Positions 22,661-35,213 of a DNA stretch of 64,000 nt are shown piece after piece. The notes beneath the pieces are model-generated. The model ran no database searches. It saw nothing but the letters and a program-made list of their open reading frames with translations, and was not told the DNA's origin. The stretch is from NCBI GenBank assembly GCA_008694505.1, contig VZDJ01000623.1, positions 12,850,514 through 12,914,513 on the forward strand. Reading direction: 5' to 3'. How positions within the stretch are numbered: the first letter of the stretch is position 1; each line of letters starts with the position of its first letter. The stretch comes from Cyanoderma ruficeps. Lineage: Eukaryota > Chordata > Aves > Passeriformes > Timaliidae. A program made the position numbers and the translations under genes.

Positions 22661-25600
22661 CCATATGACACAAGTTAAAACTGCTCCTGTGATGCTGTTG
22701 TACATTACAATGACACAGGCTTTGACTTTAGAAGGCTGAAAATGACTCTTTTATTTTTGAGATGTGTCTTTTTTAAATACTATTTTACACAGACTAATTT
22801 GATTGGTGAAACAAAAACAAACTTCTTTAATCACATTGGTCAGACCAGAGGGACATCAAGAAGAAGTCCCTCCTAAGAAAAAAAATTAAAAACATAGTAC
22901 AGTTACTAAAGCACTTCTCTTGTTTACAGAAAATTCTTTGGGAAAAGAATTTCAGAAAACTAAAACATCTCAGGCACAAAACCAAAGCTACACTTCTGCT
23001 GTCCTGTGGATGGGATTGGGAGTAGGGTGAAGAGCTTCCCTGACCACAGAGAAAACATTGTGAGAGACAGTGGAACATCCAGCTACCACTGTGCTGATTC
23101 CCATTCCATGGCATTGTCCCATGACATTAGTGGCTACTCCTTGCTTAGACTATTATCTTGTCTGCGTTGCAAAGGAAAAATTTATGGGGAGAACAGTCAT
23201 CAGCCCAGGTATCGATTTAGCACAGTCTTCTATCTGACTATGCCCGCTGACACCAAATAGAGAAAAAGTTTAAAAACAGGTCAGGAAGAAATGCTATTTC
23301 CTCCAGTAGGCCCACTTCTCCATTTATACCTTACTTGAAGATTATATTTGCATTCCAGCTCTTAATAACCCTGTTTATGTATTAATTATCCATCATAATG
23401 TGCAACCAAGAATCTGGAATCTTTTCTGTGCATTGCACAAAAATCGTCATGATTTGCACAACTTGATTATCTCGACTACCTCTTCTTTAATAAATTAGAA
23501 GAAAAAATTATTTTAAATTATGGAGATCACATTATGGACATCTTTACTCTTATGCACATTTTGATTGCATTTGAATTTTTTTTGTGTTAGAAACAAAAGA
23601 AATGATATGGGTTAATTCAGATATATCATGCATGGAGCAATGCACTGAAGCCCACATTTGGCTCCTAAAAAACTAGCCCAATTATTATCCACCAAAATCT
23701 TTAAAGAATAAGGTAATTGCTCTTTAAAAATCAATAAAATATAATTTAACACTGTTTAATATATTAAAAGAGGAAAATAAATCTTTTACATAAAGAATGA
23801 GGATCTGTTACTATTTCACTCTGTTACTCGGTTATTTTAGCTCTGTTACTAACAGAGGATCTATTACTAGGCATAAATTAAAGTCCAGAAGACTAATCTG
23901 AAAAAATTAATTTCTAAGACTAGAAGAAAAATATTATGTCTCAGATTCTTTTTTTAAACATAAAAGGAACTGAAAATAAAATACATTATATTAGTCAATG
24001 AACTGATTTCTCATATATGTTCAGTTTCTGGAATAATGGGAGAAAAATGTATAAATGCTGAAAGAATGTCATTATGTCTGCCTGTTCCCACAGCCTCAAA
24101 AAGATCAAAACTTTTTGTTGCAATATTGCAGAAGGTGAAATGAGTAAAGATGAATTGTAGTTACAACATAATATCCCAGACTTCAAGTGAGTGGTTCACC
24201 AGTTTATGTGAGGAGTAGTGTTACAAAAAATATCAGAATATTGGTGTGCAATTGTTATTACTGTCTGGCAGCCGTATATCAAAGAATAGAAGCGAATCTA
24301 AATCATTGGGGGTCAGTATATTGAAAATAATCCCAATCCCAAAAAAAGACAAAGGCTGCTATATGCAAAGTTTGTTTTTAAAAATAAAAACTAGGGAAAT
24401 AAATGTCAAAGGTGTTTTAACTTTGCCTTCTTGATATAAAACATTAACTTTACACAAGATTTACTTGAAGTCCATCCATACACAGAAGGAGTCTAGCTTA
24501 CAATTTAAATAAGAAGATATTTCAAAATATAAGTTAGAAAATTTCTTTCAGTTGAAAAGATGGGTGATGATCTTCCCATGGCAGAAGAACCAGTGACAAA
24601 ATAAAAATATTGCTCATGAAGTAGTAAACAGAGTTTTGATGTCATTAGAAAAAAATAGAACTATGATAAAAATGGGAAAATATTTCAAGGAAATTTTCTT
24701 CATATAAATAAGAACATTATTAAAATTAAGGAGCTGTACATTAAATAAGATGATAAAGAGACTGACTTCTTCTGTTAAATCCTAACTCACATTCTGAAAG
24801 AAAATGAGACAGAGAGCAGACTTGTATTGCTGAGAAAGGAGGGTTTGAAAAGGAGCACTGCAACAAAATAGCAAAGTTTATGATGAAATAAACTGAATTA
24901 GGGATATTAAGTGAATATGGTTAACTAGCATGCACACAAGTCAGCTTCCATATATAGCAAGGAAACAGGTAAACGAAATGAAAGTGCAGAGATGTGAATC
25001 TAAACACCAAGAGCATGAAGTCAGCACTTACATTTGAAACATGCAAGACTGAAAGTAACTCAAGCTGCACAATCTTATCTATGGCATGTGTCAAGCTCTG
25101 TGACCTGCTGCACAGGTTTCAGTATATGACCATATTTGTTCCTAGGAGGATAAGCTCGGAGAAAAGATGGGTTGGATCTTCAAAAATTGCTGTGCTTTTG
25201 ATTGAATAAAGTACTGGCATGAGGATAGAATAGAAACTACAGCATACAATTGCTGTACACAGCTTCTCATTGTTATATCTAATTCTGTATGAATAATGCA
25301 AAACGGCTAACTGAAGTATTTAGAACATAATTTCTTGTATGCTTATTTGTAAGGGGAAGAGACATTTATAACAGTTTCAGAGGAAGCCACAGATATCTGG
25401 AAATTCTAAAAAAGTATTCTCTCTTAAATTATACTTACTACTTAAAAATAATCACAAAGTAACCTAAATACTCAACAAAATTAAATCAGTTAAACAGATT
25501 CTGCAATTTGTGAGCTGCAGAAGAAATGGTTTCATTTAACTTATTTCAGATAAAATACTTATTTTCCACCTTATCCCAGACTTAATTCTAATTGCCTCCT

Positions 25601-28600
25601 TCAGTCCATTTCTGATCCAATCCCAAACTAATTTTCTATCTATTATTCCGACCAGTATACAAAATTCAACTATTGCCTTCAAAATATGCTCACCTGTATC
25701 ATTATCAGGTGAAGTTCTCCAAATCAAGTCTCCCTACCATTTCATCTCTGGGTTTTATAAGTCTTTTTAATTTACCAGTTTCAACATCCTTAGTGCTTTG
25801 AGTTTTGGATGGTCTGTAATTCTCCCCATGTCCTCTTACCTTCTGGAATCCAGCTCCTTCTGGGTTTCTGGCAACCCTTTCCTTGCAAGTGGGATTCTTT
25901 TTTCCTGAAGTTTTATTTTTCCAGAGTTACACCTTTTGAACTACGAATAAGAATATATGGCAAGATGTATTTCTTTCAGATTACTCCTAAATTAATACAT
26001 GGTTTTGTTGGAGTTTGTTGTTGTTGTTGTTTTGTTTTTGAGGGGGAGGTGTTTAGACTCTCAATTATTTTCTTTAATAATTCTTTTCCTTGTTCTGTGG
26101 GGTGACTGATTTTCAGAGCTTGCATGTAAAAAGTCATTGGTCTGAGCAATCTGGGACACAGAGACAACTTTGATTTCACCAAATAGATACGTTTCTGCAA
26201 AAACCTTACAAACGGAACCACTTCAAAATATAATTTACTACCATTCGATCCTACCTATCATTCATTGTTTGAAGTCTGAAACACATTCAATTTCCCAAAA
26301 TAACCAAAAGGGCTGAGGAAAAAGCTGCCACAGATGTCCCTTGCTTCTTGATTATTTTGTACTGTTTAATACCTTTGTGCAAATTTATAAGAAATCCATT
26401 AACTTATAGTTAAATCTCTCAATTCCAAAATTTAGTTCACCTTCCCAATTTTCTTTGGCATATAAATACCATAGAATTTGTCTTGTGTTCCGCATGTGAA
26501 AGGTTAATAATTCTTTCAGATGTTTAGTAATAAACTGTTTTTTGGGGTTTTTTTGCTTTGTCTGGAAAGTACATCATAAATTCTTCCAGAGGTTAAAAAG
26601 CCCTTGAAGCTGAAGCACAAGGAGAACACAGAACATTGAGGCAGTGAAGATCTCAATGGGATATAGAACACTACAGTATGCAAATCCATATGCCTTGATT
26701 TAAATAAGACATTAGCATATTAGTTTGGCATAAGTATATAAATCAAAGAAAACTGACCCTTAACTTTATCTATTATCCTTGAATACTACAATAACAAAAC
26801 ATATGCCCTTGCAATTCCCTTTCCCAATTCCCATACACACTTTACAAAAAGATAGAATTTTGTAAAGCAGTTAAATTTAAGACCATTCAGAGCTCAGCTA
26901 CCTGGGGCTAAGCTCTGTCAGATTTCAGAATTAAGCTCATTAAGTTGCTTGTAAAAGCCCTTTTCTCCTCTAGTAGGATGGTGGTGATAAATGGTTGTGT
27001 CTGAGGAACTGCAAGTGCCTTTGATGGACAGCCTGCTTCAAATGAGTTCAAGTTCTTTCTTTCCTTACCCTCCTGCCTACTAGGGACAAGGATGTTACAA
27101 AGAAAGTGCCCTCTCCTACTACTTTTTCCCTTGTACAACCTCCTAGAAAGTGGCTTTGTTTATTTTTTTCCTTTCATCTTTATGTATGACCAGATTAAAA
27201 TTAAGAATCAGCATTCTCAAACTGAGAACGATACATATGGAAACATAGAAAAGATTATGTAAAAAAAAAAAAGTTTCACATTATTTTTTTGAGTGGGAAT
27301 TTTTCCTTTAACCACAAGTCAGAAAAGTTCATATTTTTTCCATTCTGGACCCATGAAGTGAAACATTTTTGGGTAATTTTCACAGCATCTCCAAGTGAAT
27401 GTGCATATATATACACTTTGCCCTTGAATGTTATTTGTGTGTCAAGGTACTGACTATGTTTGCACAATATATTTATTTGGACCGGAAAATCTACTTTACT
27501 TTCAAAGTCGTACTACTGCTTGACTGAACAGAAATTTTGAATATGTTTTCCGAAATAAAATTATCTCTAAAGAGCAAGTTTTGTTTTATGAAATTTTATA
27601 AGACAAAAATGTACAAAACCAAAATTACCCTGTGTTTTTTCCAGTACTGAAAATTCACAATATGAAAGGCTGTTGGTGATGTATTATGTCAAACTACAAA
27701 ACAGATTCACACAACATGATTCTAATAATATATTTGGGGAAAAAAAAAGAATAATAAAAGCTTTTTTTTTATTCCTATTTAAAATTATAACAATGGATGA
27801 AGGCAGATGGGATAGTGAAATATTTGAAGATTCCAACTACCATCTGTCCATAATTTATTATCTATCTGATTGTAGGTTATTATTGTTTTCCTGCCATCAT
27901 TAAACACTTGTTATTTATCTTGTTACACCACTTCTGCATTTAACATTGAGACCTTCACAGATTTGAGTGCTGTTATCTCCAGTGACCTATAATTTATGTA
28001 AGTCCTTTTGGTGTCCTTACTTCTATTCACCAAGCATCTAAAAGCAGATATTGCTCTCAGCTTAGATTGCTGATTAATTAATTTCTACCTTCTATATCCC
28101 TGCATTGCAGCCTTGGGTTATGAGTTTAAAGTAATAATTCACCACTGCATATATTTTGTGAAGTCAAATTCTACAAAATTCTGAGAGAGTCCAATTTCCA
28201 TGCTACATTTAATAGCTGGTCCTTTAGAAATTAAACCTTTTCTATTTGTGATTTATTTTTTCTTCTTCTTAGTGACAAAAATGGATTTTCCCCCCTGATC
28301 TGCTGTGACCTGGCTGCCTTTCCTGCAGTATTCAGTGTAAATGGCATGACTCCATCTGCTATTTTTTATTCCTTTGTGGAGTTTTAGCTCTAAAGATTAC
28401 GATGCAAGTTGGAACGTCATAGCTATGGGTGGCAAAACATCAGCTCTAAATAGACTGGTAGCAGTGCAAAGTTTGAGTACAAACCTAAACACTCCCCATA
28501 CTTGGGTAGATATGAAATTGCTCATCCAGTCCCTTGACACAGTGTGTCCACATATCACCCAAAAGCCAGATATGCTTCATTACTATTTTCAGTAGCTCAG

Positions 28601-29145
28601 TAAGTGATCCATAAATCCTCTATAAATTACTCTCTTTTGCTTATAATCAGCCTTCCTAACTTTTCAATTTCTATAATAAGGGCCATAACTACAGATCTGG
28701 ATTTAAAGTACTTCCAGTACCTGTGGAAGTATTTTACTTTTTAAATTCAGTTTCATCCTTATTTAAGATAAATACTAAAGCTACTGACACCTCTGAGAGA
28801 ATGGTGTACTCAGGAAAATTAATAAACTTTGGAATATTTTGTGTATATTTTTTAAATGAACTCAGAATTCCACTACAAGTTGGACATCCTCTCAGGTTTC
28901 CAGAGTCTCAAAAATGTATCTCATAGAATGACTCATCTCATTTCCCATGGTTCACTACAGTTATTTCAGTGAGGATAATACCACAATGGAGAAGCCTTCT
29001 TTGTAAGCTCCAAGCCTTATTTTCTTACTTTCAAGTCAAACAAGTTCCTTGTTCCATTTTATAGACTAACACTTCTGTCTGTTAGCCCAGACTCTTTTCC
29101 TCCAGCTTTCCACTCTTTCTCTCTAATTCTCATTTCCATCCATCA
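22661..29145. other. Long unique AT-rich stretch
   Basis: About 6.5 kb without any gene or transposon that I can name. Small content: a TTG microsatellite at 26015-26031, an A-run at 27260-27271, and a cluster of ctgttact words at 23810-23860. The open frames (60-98 codons) have no recognisable domains and no ordered splice signals. Confidence 0.5.
26015..26031. repeat. TTG trinucleotide microsatellite
   Basis: Five to six TTG units flanked by T/G-rich sequence. Confidence 0.85.
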
Positions 29146-29235
29146 TTGCCACTCCTGACCTTTCTGTCCTCTTCTCCAACAAGCAAAACTTTGCCACTCC
29201 TGACCTTTCTGTCCTCCTCTCCAACAAGCAAAACT
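29146..29235. repeat. 45-bp tandem duplication
   Basis: Two head-to-tail copies (29146-29190, 29191-29235) that start ttgccactcctgacc and differ at a single base (t versus c in the ctyctcc part). The near identity points to a recent slippage or repair event in pyrimidine-rich DNA, and copy number may vary between individuals. Confidence 0.93.
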
Positions 29236-30016
29236 ATCTCATTCTGCACCAACTTCAAAAACTAAACAAAGAAAAATTTCTGACCTCAATGCGCAGCATA
29301 TCAGTATGCTAACATTTTTGGAACACTAAATAGTAAAAGAATTTAGTTATATTTTTAGACTATTGATCTTCAGATTTGATTGCTTGTCTACATTTTGCAA
29401 AAGTGAATTCTTTTCCCCAGAATTTTCTTTTTTTCATTTCATGGACACAAATCCAGCTCCAGTCAGGACCTAAGCAACAAACTACAAAATACAAAGAAAA
29501 CTTCAAAATATGTTTATCCATTAACTATCCAAGTACTGACTCCAGCAGTCACTGGCTAGCATCCCAAGCTTTGTTTATTATTGTAAGGTAAGAAATTTGT
29601 TCTAAACAATTTATAACCTCTTGGAGCCAGTAGACATAATGAGAGTTCCCAAACCACCACACAGATTAATTCTTTAGCTAAAAATGTGGTCCTTGTCTGC
29701 TGGTAAAGTTAGGACATTTGGCAGCCGAGACTCCAAAGGCCAGAGAGACAGGAAAAGGTAAGGAAAGTAATAGTGATCAAAATGTCACAGCAGTTTGCTG
29801 TGGATCTCCGTGCTCCTAAATCCTCATTCCAAGGTTAGCATAATTTTAATCCAATATAAAGCATGTTTATACACCTAGGAACAGCTTCTAACTACATAAG
29901 CCTAAACAGCTTTTGAAATTTTGATTCTATTATTTGTATATATGTAGCATTTCTATCTTCTTACAGTGTATAGAAATCACACCAAGATCAAATTATGTCA
30001 ATGCATCTGTTGCACT
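29236..30016. other. Non-coding DNA before the hairpin
   Basis: No gene or repeat recognised. Confidence 0.45.
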
Positions 30017-30181
30017 GATGCAGTGATGCATCAATGCATATGATTGTGCATAGCTCAGTACTGCATAAATGCTCACTTCAGCTTACATCATATGCATTGA
30101 TGCATTGATTCATCTTTGATGCATCAATGTATCAGTGGATATGATGTAAGCATCAAGTGAGTGCTTATGGAGTACTGAACT
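30017..30181. repeat. Long imperfect hairpin built on gatgcat words
   Basis: Bases 30052-30114 and 30118-30181 are inverted copies of each other with about 10 mismatches and one single-base gap, separated by only 3 nt. A single strand could fold into a stem of about 63 bp. Upstream, 30017-30044 is a third arm: it is complementary to 30087-30114 (24 of 28 positions, 19 in an unbroken run), so an alternative fold is possible. The words gatgcat and atgcatca recur through the whole block. It is not a tRNA, terminator or known transposon end, and lies 37 bp from a CR1. It could be a hairpin transcript, a decayed foldback element or a cruciform-forming site. Confidence 0.85.
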
Positions 30182-30217
30182 AAAGACTGAAATATCCTGA
30201 AAACTCTTCACTGTTTA

Positions 30218-30392
30218 TCATAGAATCATGGAATCACAGAAATGGTTTGGGTTGGAAGGCACTTTAAAGATCATGTAGTTACAACTATCATGTATTTCCA
30301 CTAGAGCAGGTTGCTCAAAGCCCAATCCATCCTGGCCTTGAACAGTTCCAGGGTAGGGCAGCTGCAGCTTCTCCAGGCAACCTGTTCCAGTG
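30218..30392 (-). mobile_element. CR1 LINE 3' end, antisense, cut by an ERVL LTR
   Basis: Starts tcatagaatcatggaatcac, the reverse of the CR1 3' tail, then atggtttgggttggaagg, actttaaagatcatgtagtt, agagcaggttgctcaaagcc, atcctggccttgaacagttc, and ggcaacctgttccagtg. It is well conserved. At about 30392 it stops and a retroviral LTR begins, so the LTR appears to have inserted here. Confidence 0.93.
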
Positions 30393-30768
30393 TGTCCTGG
30401 TTTCAGCTAGGGTAGAGTTACTTTCTTCTCAGTAGCTGTTACAGTGCTGTGGTTTGGATTCAGGATGAGAATGGTGCTGATAACACGCTGATGTTTTGGT
30501 TTTTGTGAAGTTGTGTTTATCCTAAGTCAAAGACTTTTTTCCTTGTCTCGTGCTCTGCCAGTGAGGAGGTCTACAAAAGAAACTGGGTGGGAGCACAGCT
30601 GGGACAGGTGACCTAAAGTGATCAAAGGGATATTCCACACCATAGAGTGTCATGCCCAGTGTATAAACTGGGGGCAGTCAGCCAGAAGAGGGGGCTGACC
30701 TGGGTTCAAGAAGGGGGGTCTGGCATCAGTGAGCAATTGCATTGTGCATAATTTTTTTTCCCATATAG
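30393..30768 (+). mobile_element. Truncated ERVL-type LTR, plus strand
   Basis: Opens tgtcctggtttcagctaggg, then tagagttactttcttctc, agtagctgttacagtgctg, and gctgataacacgctgatgtt, the U3 of a very common avian ERVL LTR. Downstream are acctaaagtgatcaaagggatattccacacc-like, atgcccagtgtataaactgg (TATA box at 30662-30667) and gagcaattgcattgtgcata, all in the right order. The usual R/U5 end (poly-A signal, final aaaccacaaca) is missing, so the 3' third was lost. No internal genes remain. Calling it ERVL rests on recalled consensus. Confidence 0.88.
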
Positions 30769-30771
30769 AGG

Positions 30772-30845
30772 GTCAATTGCACCACCTAGCTTGGCCATCC
30801 ACAAACTTACTAAGAGTGAACTCAATCCCACCCACATCTCTCATA
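30772..30845 (-). mobile_element. CR1 LINE internal fragment, antisense
   Basis: A short piece reading caccacctagcttgg, then cacaaacttactaagagtg and aactcaatccca, which matches the CR1 segment lying several hundred bases further inside the element than the piece left of the LTR. The same orientation on both sides suggests one CR1 was split by the LTR, and that a single deletion then removed the LTR 3' end together with the adjoining part of the CR1. Two independent insertions are also possible. Confidence 0.65.
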
Positions 30846-33800
30846 AAATCTTTTATTTGCTCTCTTTTTTTCCTCATATTTTAATTTCTGCTTCCTCAGT
30901 CTAACCTGCCTATTATAGTCTGGATTTCTTTTAAATGTTGAGGTTGTTTTAGGACATCCATCCTTGGGGATGTTCAAGAATGCCTACTGCTGGAGGCTTT
31001 CAAGGATCAACTATAGCATTCACTAAACCGAGTTCTGATGATTTGCAAGACTACTAGTCAATTGTTCTATTTTAGGAAGTAGGTAACTGCAGGAATCCAA
31101 ATGCTATTTTGTTTGATTATGTAAATTAAAATTGTGTCATTTTAGCCAAGCGTTATGGAGCTATCTTATTTAATTCTTTTTCTGCCATGGAATTTTTGGG
31201 CTACATTGTACATCCTTCATTTAGGTTGAGTCAACACTAATGCAGCCGCATAGTCCCATTTTGCTCATCCATGAAGCTTCCTTGGTTTAAAAGGACCTAC
31301 TCAACTAGCAAAGAATCTGACAGCAAAAGGGTTACACTCTCCAGTCCTTTGGCAAAAGCTGTTTCAGTTTAGTTTTTTCTATAGTGAAAAAATACATTAT
31401 TTTTGTGATACCTTAACTGATGGTATTTATTAGTGTGCTTCTACTTTATGCTACTCTGCATAATTGGGGAATACTTTATATTAATAACAATTATAATAAT
31501 ACAGAATGGTGTAGTGTGCTTGGGAATCCATACTATGTATTCTCTGGGAAACAAATTGTGGTCAGGATGCAGTCTCCCCTTAGAAAGCACTTTAGCAAAT
31601 GGTGAAAAATGCTGCATTCTGGAAATAAATACAAAGCAGGTGGATGGGGCAGCAGGAAGCCATATTGAGGAGAAATGGGCAGCTTCAGTCTCATTGCATA
31701 TTCATCAACTCCACCTGTTTATGTGAATAACAGGCAGATATTAATAAACAAATGGAAAGACTGACTTCCCATTAAAACAAAGATGCTGTTCTGAAGCTGA
31801 AATTTCCAATTCTTACAGGTAAAGATCTCTTATATACCTACAAAGCATTTATTTTGAAGAAGTGTAATTGTATTGTCAAGGTAAACACTAAGCTATGGAA
31901 AGAGTACTCTGCTGAAGCCTAGTTAAAGATCCTGTTGCTTTTTACTCTTGGCCACATTTCTCCCTTCCTTTTGCCAGGGGCAATCTGTGCTGAAATTCAG
32001 TAGGGGTGATGATATTTAACTTGTTACCACCAGTGATCTGATTGCCTCTCAAGCCTTTCCTAATCTGTATATTCACTGCCTGAGTTGTATTCTTCCTGGC
32101 ACAAACTTTCAGAGCAGCTGAAGCACTGGCTTCCTGAGTGCGGGTACCTCAGATTAGATTTAACTGTGTTCTGTTTACATCTAGAGTTACACTTTATCAT
32201 TAGTCAATTAAACCAGCAGACATGGATTAGAACTCCGTATATATGTCAATTTATCCACATAGCACAGCCATTTTGTTTGTCAGCTGGTAGATGGTTTATT
32301 CCATTACTCACCTGAGACACCAGCTTTTGCCAGTTAATCAGACAGTAATTTTTATTAGTTTTTAATCCACAGACAGTACTTTCAACTTTAGGTAATCCAA
32401 GTTGTTTGCTCAGAAATTTTTCTAGTAACAGATCCTAGATTTTTCTTGGAGATTTATCCCACACCTAATTAAGATGTTTTATGATTCATTTCTCAAGGCT
32501 GAAACAAAAACAGCTCTACATCAAAGATACCTTCTGGGGAAAGTGAGGCCAAATTCCACTTACTCAGCTGAAAAAATGACTTACTTGGTCTAGCAGAGAA
32601 ATAAAATGGGCTTAACTCTCTCAGAGTCTGGAATCAAGTGTTTTTGTTGTTTGGAGGCATGTTATTAATCACCCTAAATCAGTAATATTAAAAAAAAAAG
32701 GTCCATAAGTAATCTAAAAAACTCTGAAATGAAACCACGAATGAAACTACAACAACAAATTTATCTTTTCAGATTGGGATTCTAGCCAAGATTTAGAGAC
32801 ATCAGTGTGTAGTAAGGCATCAAACCAGAATTCTGAAGTCAATTATAATCCCATCTGTGTGCCAGCCTTACCTGAGCCATCCCAAGCAAATTGTACCACC
32901 CAGCCTCTTGCCCCATGAATGAATTACATGACTGAGGATGTAAGATCAGTGTGCAAAACTGGGCAATTTCCTAGGTAATTAAGAAGGAATTCAAACATGC
33001 ACCATGAGATAAATGAAGAGTTAATACCAGAAGGAAAACACATTTATTCTGCCCCCACAGGCAGATGCACTTAAGGACAGATTAAGTTCTTGTACAGTTT
33101 GCTATCTCTAAAAGAGGATAGCATCAGTTTTTTCTTAAATGCTGCTAAAGTTCCATGGGAGTCCTTGAATTAAGCATATATTTTGTCATTTACAGAAACT
33201 CTATCAATTATCCAGATAAAAATAGTTAATGAACACTGAGGGTGAGATTCTGTTTGATATAAATTTCTCCAATAACTTCTTTCTTGTTAGAGCTAATGCT
33301 ATGACACTTTCACAGAAACTGTACATAGAGTCAGTAGGAATCTTGTCTGAACTTTTCGACTAAGATCAAACCTCTAATATCTCCTTATCTTGAAAAGTAG
33401 TATCTAAAACTACTCATTGATTTGTTTTTACCACTCAGGAAATTAGTTGTTGTATCATAATGAGCTGCCATCAATCATTATTTAAATGAAGCTGGGTCCT
33501 TTTTTTTGTTTCCCTGAAGTCTATTTCTATTGCTTAGAACAATGTTATATATCACATTTACACAGCACCTTTTTTCAGTGAGCATGTCAAAGTCATGACA
33601 TACATGACTTATATACAGAATATTTAATCAAATGAACATCACTGGCTTTTAAAAGTGAGGAAAGGTTTAGAAGGCATACCACATTCTTAATAACATTTGA
33701 CACATGAAGCTAAGAAGAGTACCCTGTCAAATGGGAAGTATAATAGAATTTATAGCAGTCAATTGGGTTACAAGTTAGTAGAATTCTTGGGTTTGTGAAG

Positions 33801-34149
33801 TGAAAAATTATGAGATTTCCTAGCAACGCAAATGAGACACCTCTTTCATCTTGTTTTCAAAAATAAAAAAATGTTAGAATTATTGTTATTGTTATTATTG
33901 AAAATATTGTCCCAGGCATTATGTGTTGGTCTTCTAATATGTGAGAAAAAGTGCCAAATCTGATAAATTGCACGGTAACTCTCTATTTCAGTTTCTGCTT
34001 GATGGTCTTTAGTCCAAAACAGAAGAATTGTCACTCTTTCTTCCTGGACAAGCAAATAAATCTAAGCATATTCATGTTTTCCCCAACGTTTCCAAAAGGT
34101 TTTCATAAAACTTAATTTTCTGGCAAGTACAGAAATAGAAAAGTTACCC
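30846..34149. other. Unique AT-rich non-coding DNA
   Basis: No gene or transposon recognised. A short TTATTG-type microsatellite lies near 33880-33900. A stretch near 30960-31010 faintly recalls a CR1 'gttcaag' block but is too weak to call. Confidence 0.5.
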
Positions 34150-34675
34150 ACAGACTGGGTCAGTTTGGAAGGGATGACAGAGGTCATCTTGTCCTACCTT
34201 CCTGCTCAAGCAGTGTCATCCTAGAGCACATTGCACAGGATTGCATCCAGACATTTCCTGAATGGTTCCTGTGAGGGAGACTTCACATCCTCTCTGGGCA
34301 ACCTGTCCCAGTACTGTCACCCACACAGTAAAGCAATTCTTCATCATATTCAGGTGGAACTTCCTGTGCATCAGTTTCTGCTCACTGCTTCTCGTCTTAC
34401 TTCTTGGCACCACTGAGAAGATCTTGGCTCCATTCTCTCGGCAGCTTCCCTTCAGACTTACAGACATTGATGGGGTCACCTCTCAGTCATCACTTCCTGA
34501 GACTGAACTGATCCCCCTCAGCCTTTCCTCACAAGAGATGTTCTCCAGTCTCTGAATCATCTTTGTTGTCCTCAACTGGCCTTGCTCCAGGAATGCCATA
34601 GCCCTCATTAAGAGGAGGCCAGAATTAGACCCAGTGCTCCAGATGTGGCCTCACTAGGGCAGAGCAGAGGGGGAG
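34150..34675 (-). mobile_element. CR1 LINE fragment, antisense
   Basis: Runs in CR1 order read backwards: tcagtttggaagggatgac, gaggtcatcttgtcctacc, tctctgggcaacctgtccca, a 'cacagtaaagcaattcttc' block, atattcaggtggaacttcct, gtgcatcagtttctgctca, ttggcaccactgagaagatc, cattgatggggtcacctctc, cagcctttcctcacaagag, tccagtctctgaatcatc, tccagatgtggcctcactag and ggcagagcagaggggga. This subtype differs from the other CR1 copies here (the gtgcatcagtttctg variant). It ends exactly where an antisense LTR begins. Overlapping open frames here (60-97 codons) are chance readings of the repeat. Confidence 0.92.
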
Positions 34676-35213
34676 TGTCACAATGGGACACAAAATAAAG
34701 ATGCTTGACTCCAGTCAGAAGGCAGTAGAAATCAGAAGGCTTTATTTACAATTCATTCAGCTCTTTTATAACATGCTGCACTAAGGAGACACGTTATTGG
34801 TCCATCGGACTGACACCTCTCTCATTGGCTACAGAGAGTAGAACTGTTACTTGGCTACAAGTAACAGAAATAGCAAACAGCACCTGTTGTTATGGGAAAG
34901 GAATATTGTTTACACAAGGTTGTATTGGGAAAAAGAACACTGTTGAAAAATTTCCCTTGAAATGAGCTAGCAATTCTCAGAAAATATCGGGTCTGCAGGT
35001 GATCCTTCTGCATTCATTGGCATCAAGACTGCATTCTCCCCATGAAAAGCAATTCTTTGCCAATATTAATGACCTGAGAAGTTTAACCCATCTGAGCTCA
35101 CATAAGTGGCAGGCAGCAGTAAGCATAGCCATCCAAACCAGACACATCTGCCAAGGCCATGCACACCCATGTAACTTTGCTTATGGTCAGAAAAGGAATT
35201 CTGAACATTGACA
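34676..35213 (-). mobile_element. Endogenous-retrovirus LTR, minus strand
   Basis: Read on the minus strand, the block runs TGTCAATG at its start (35213) to TTGTGACA at its end (34676), matching terminal inverted repeats. In correct order are two CCAAT boxes (ATTGG on the plus strand at 34824-34828 and 34796-34800), a TATA box (TATAAAAG, complement of 34763-34770), a poly-A signal (AATAAA, complement of 34741-34746) and a short U5. This is the full layout of a retroviral promoter. No polypurine tract or coding sequence borders it, so it is probably solo. I could not find a target duplication, so the U3 end at 35213 is less certain than the U5 end. Family unassigned. Confidence 0.8.

Noticed and set aside
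22197..22673. 158-codon minus-strand open frame as a gene
   Set aside because: Other frames on both strands are open over the same GC-richer bases, the peptide has no domain I know, and the block resembles an LTR end on the opposite strand.
30950..31010. CR1-like gttcaag block in sense orientation
   Set aside because: Match limited to about 15 bases without the neighbouring CR1 landmarks.
34216..34555. Open frames of 61-97 codons as genes
   Set aside because: They are readings of the CR1 3' region, which is non-coding in these frames.
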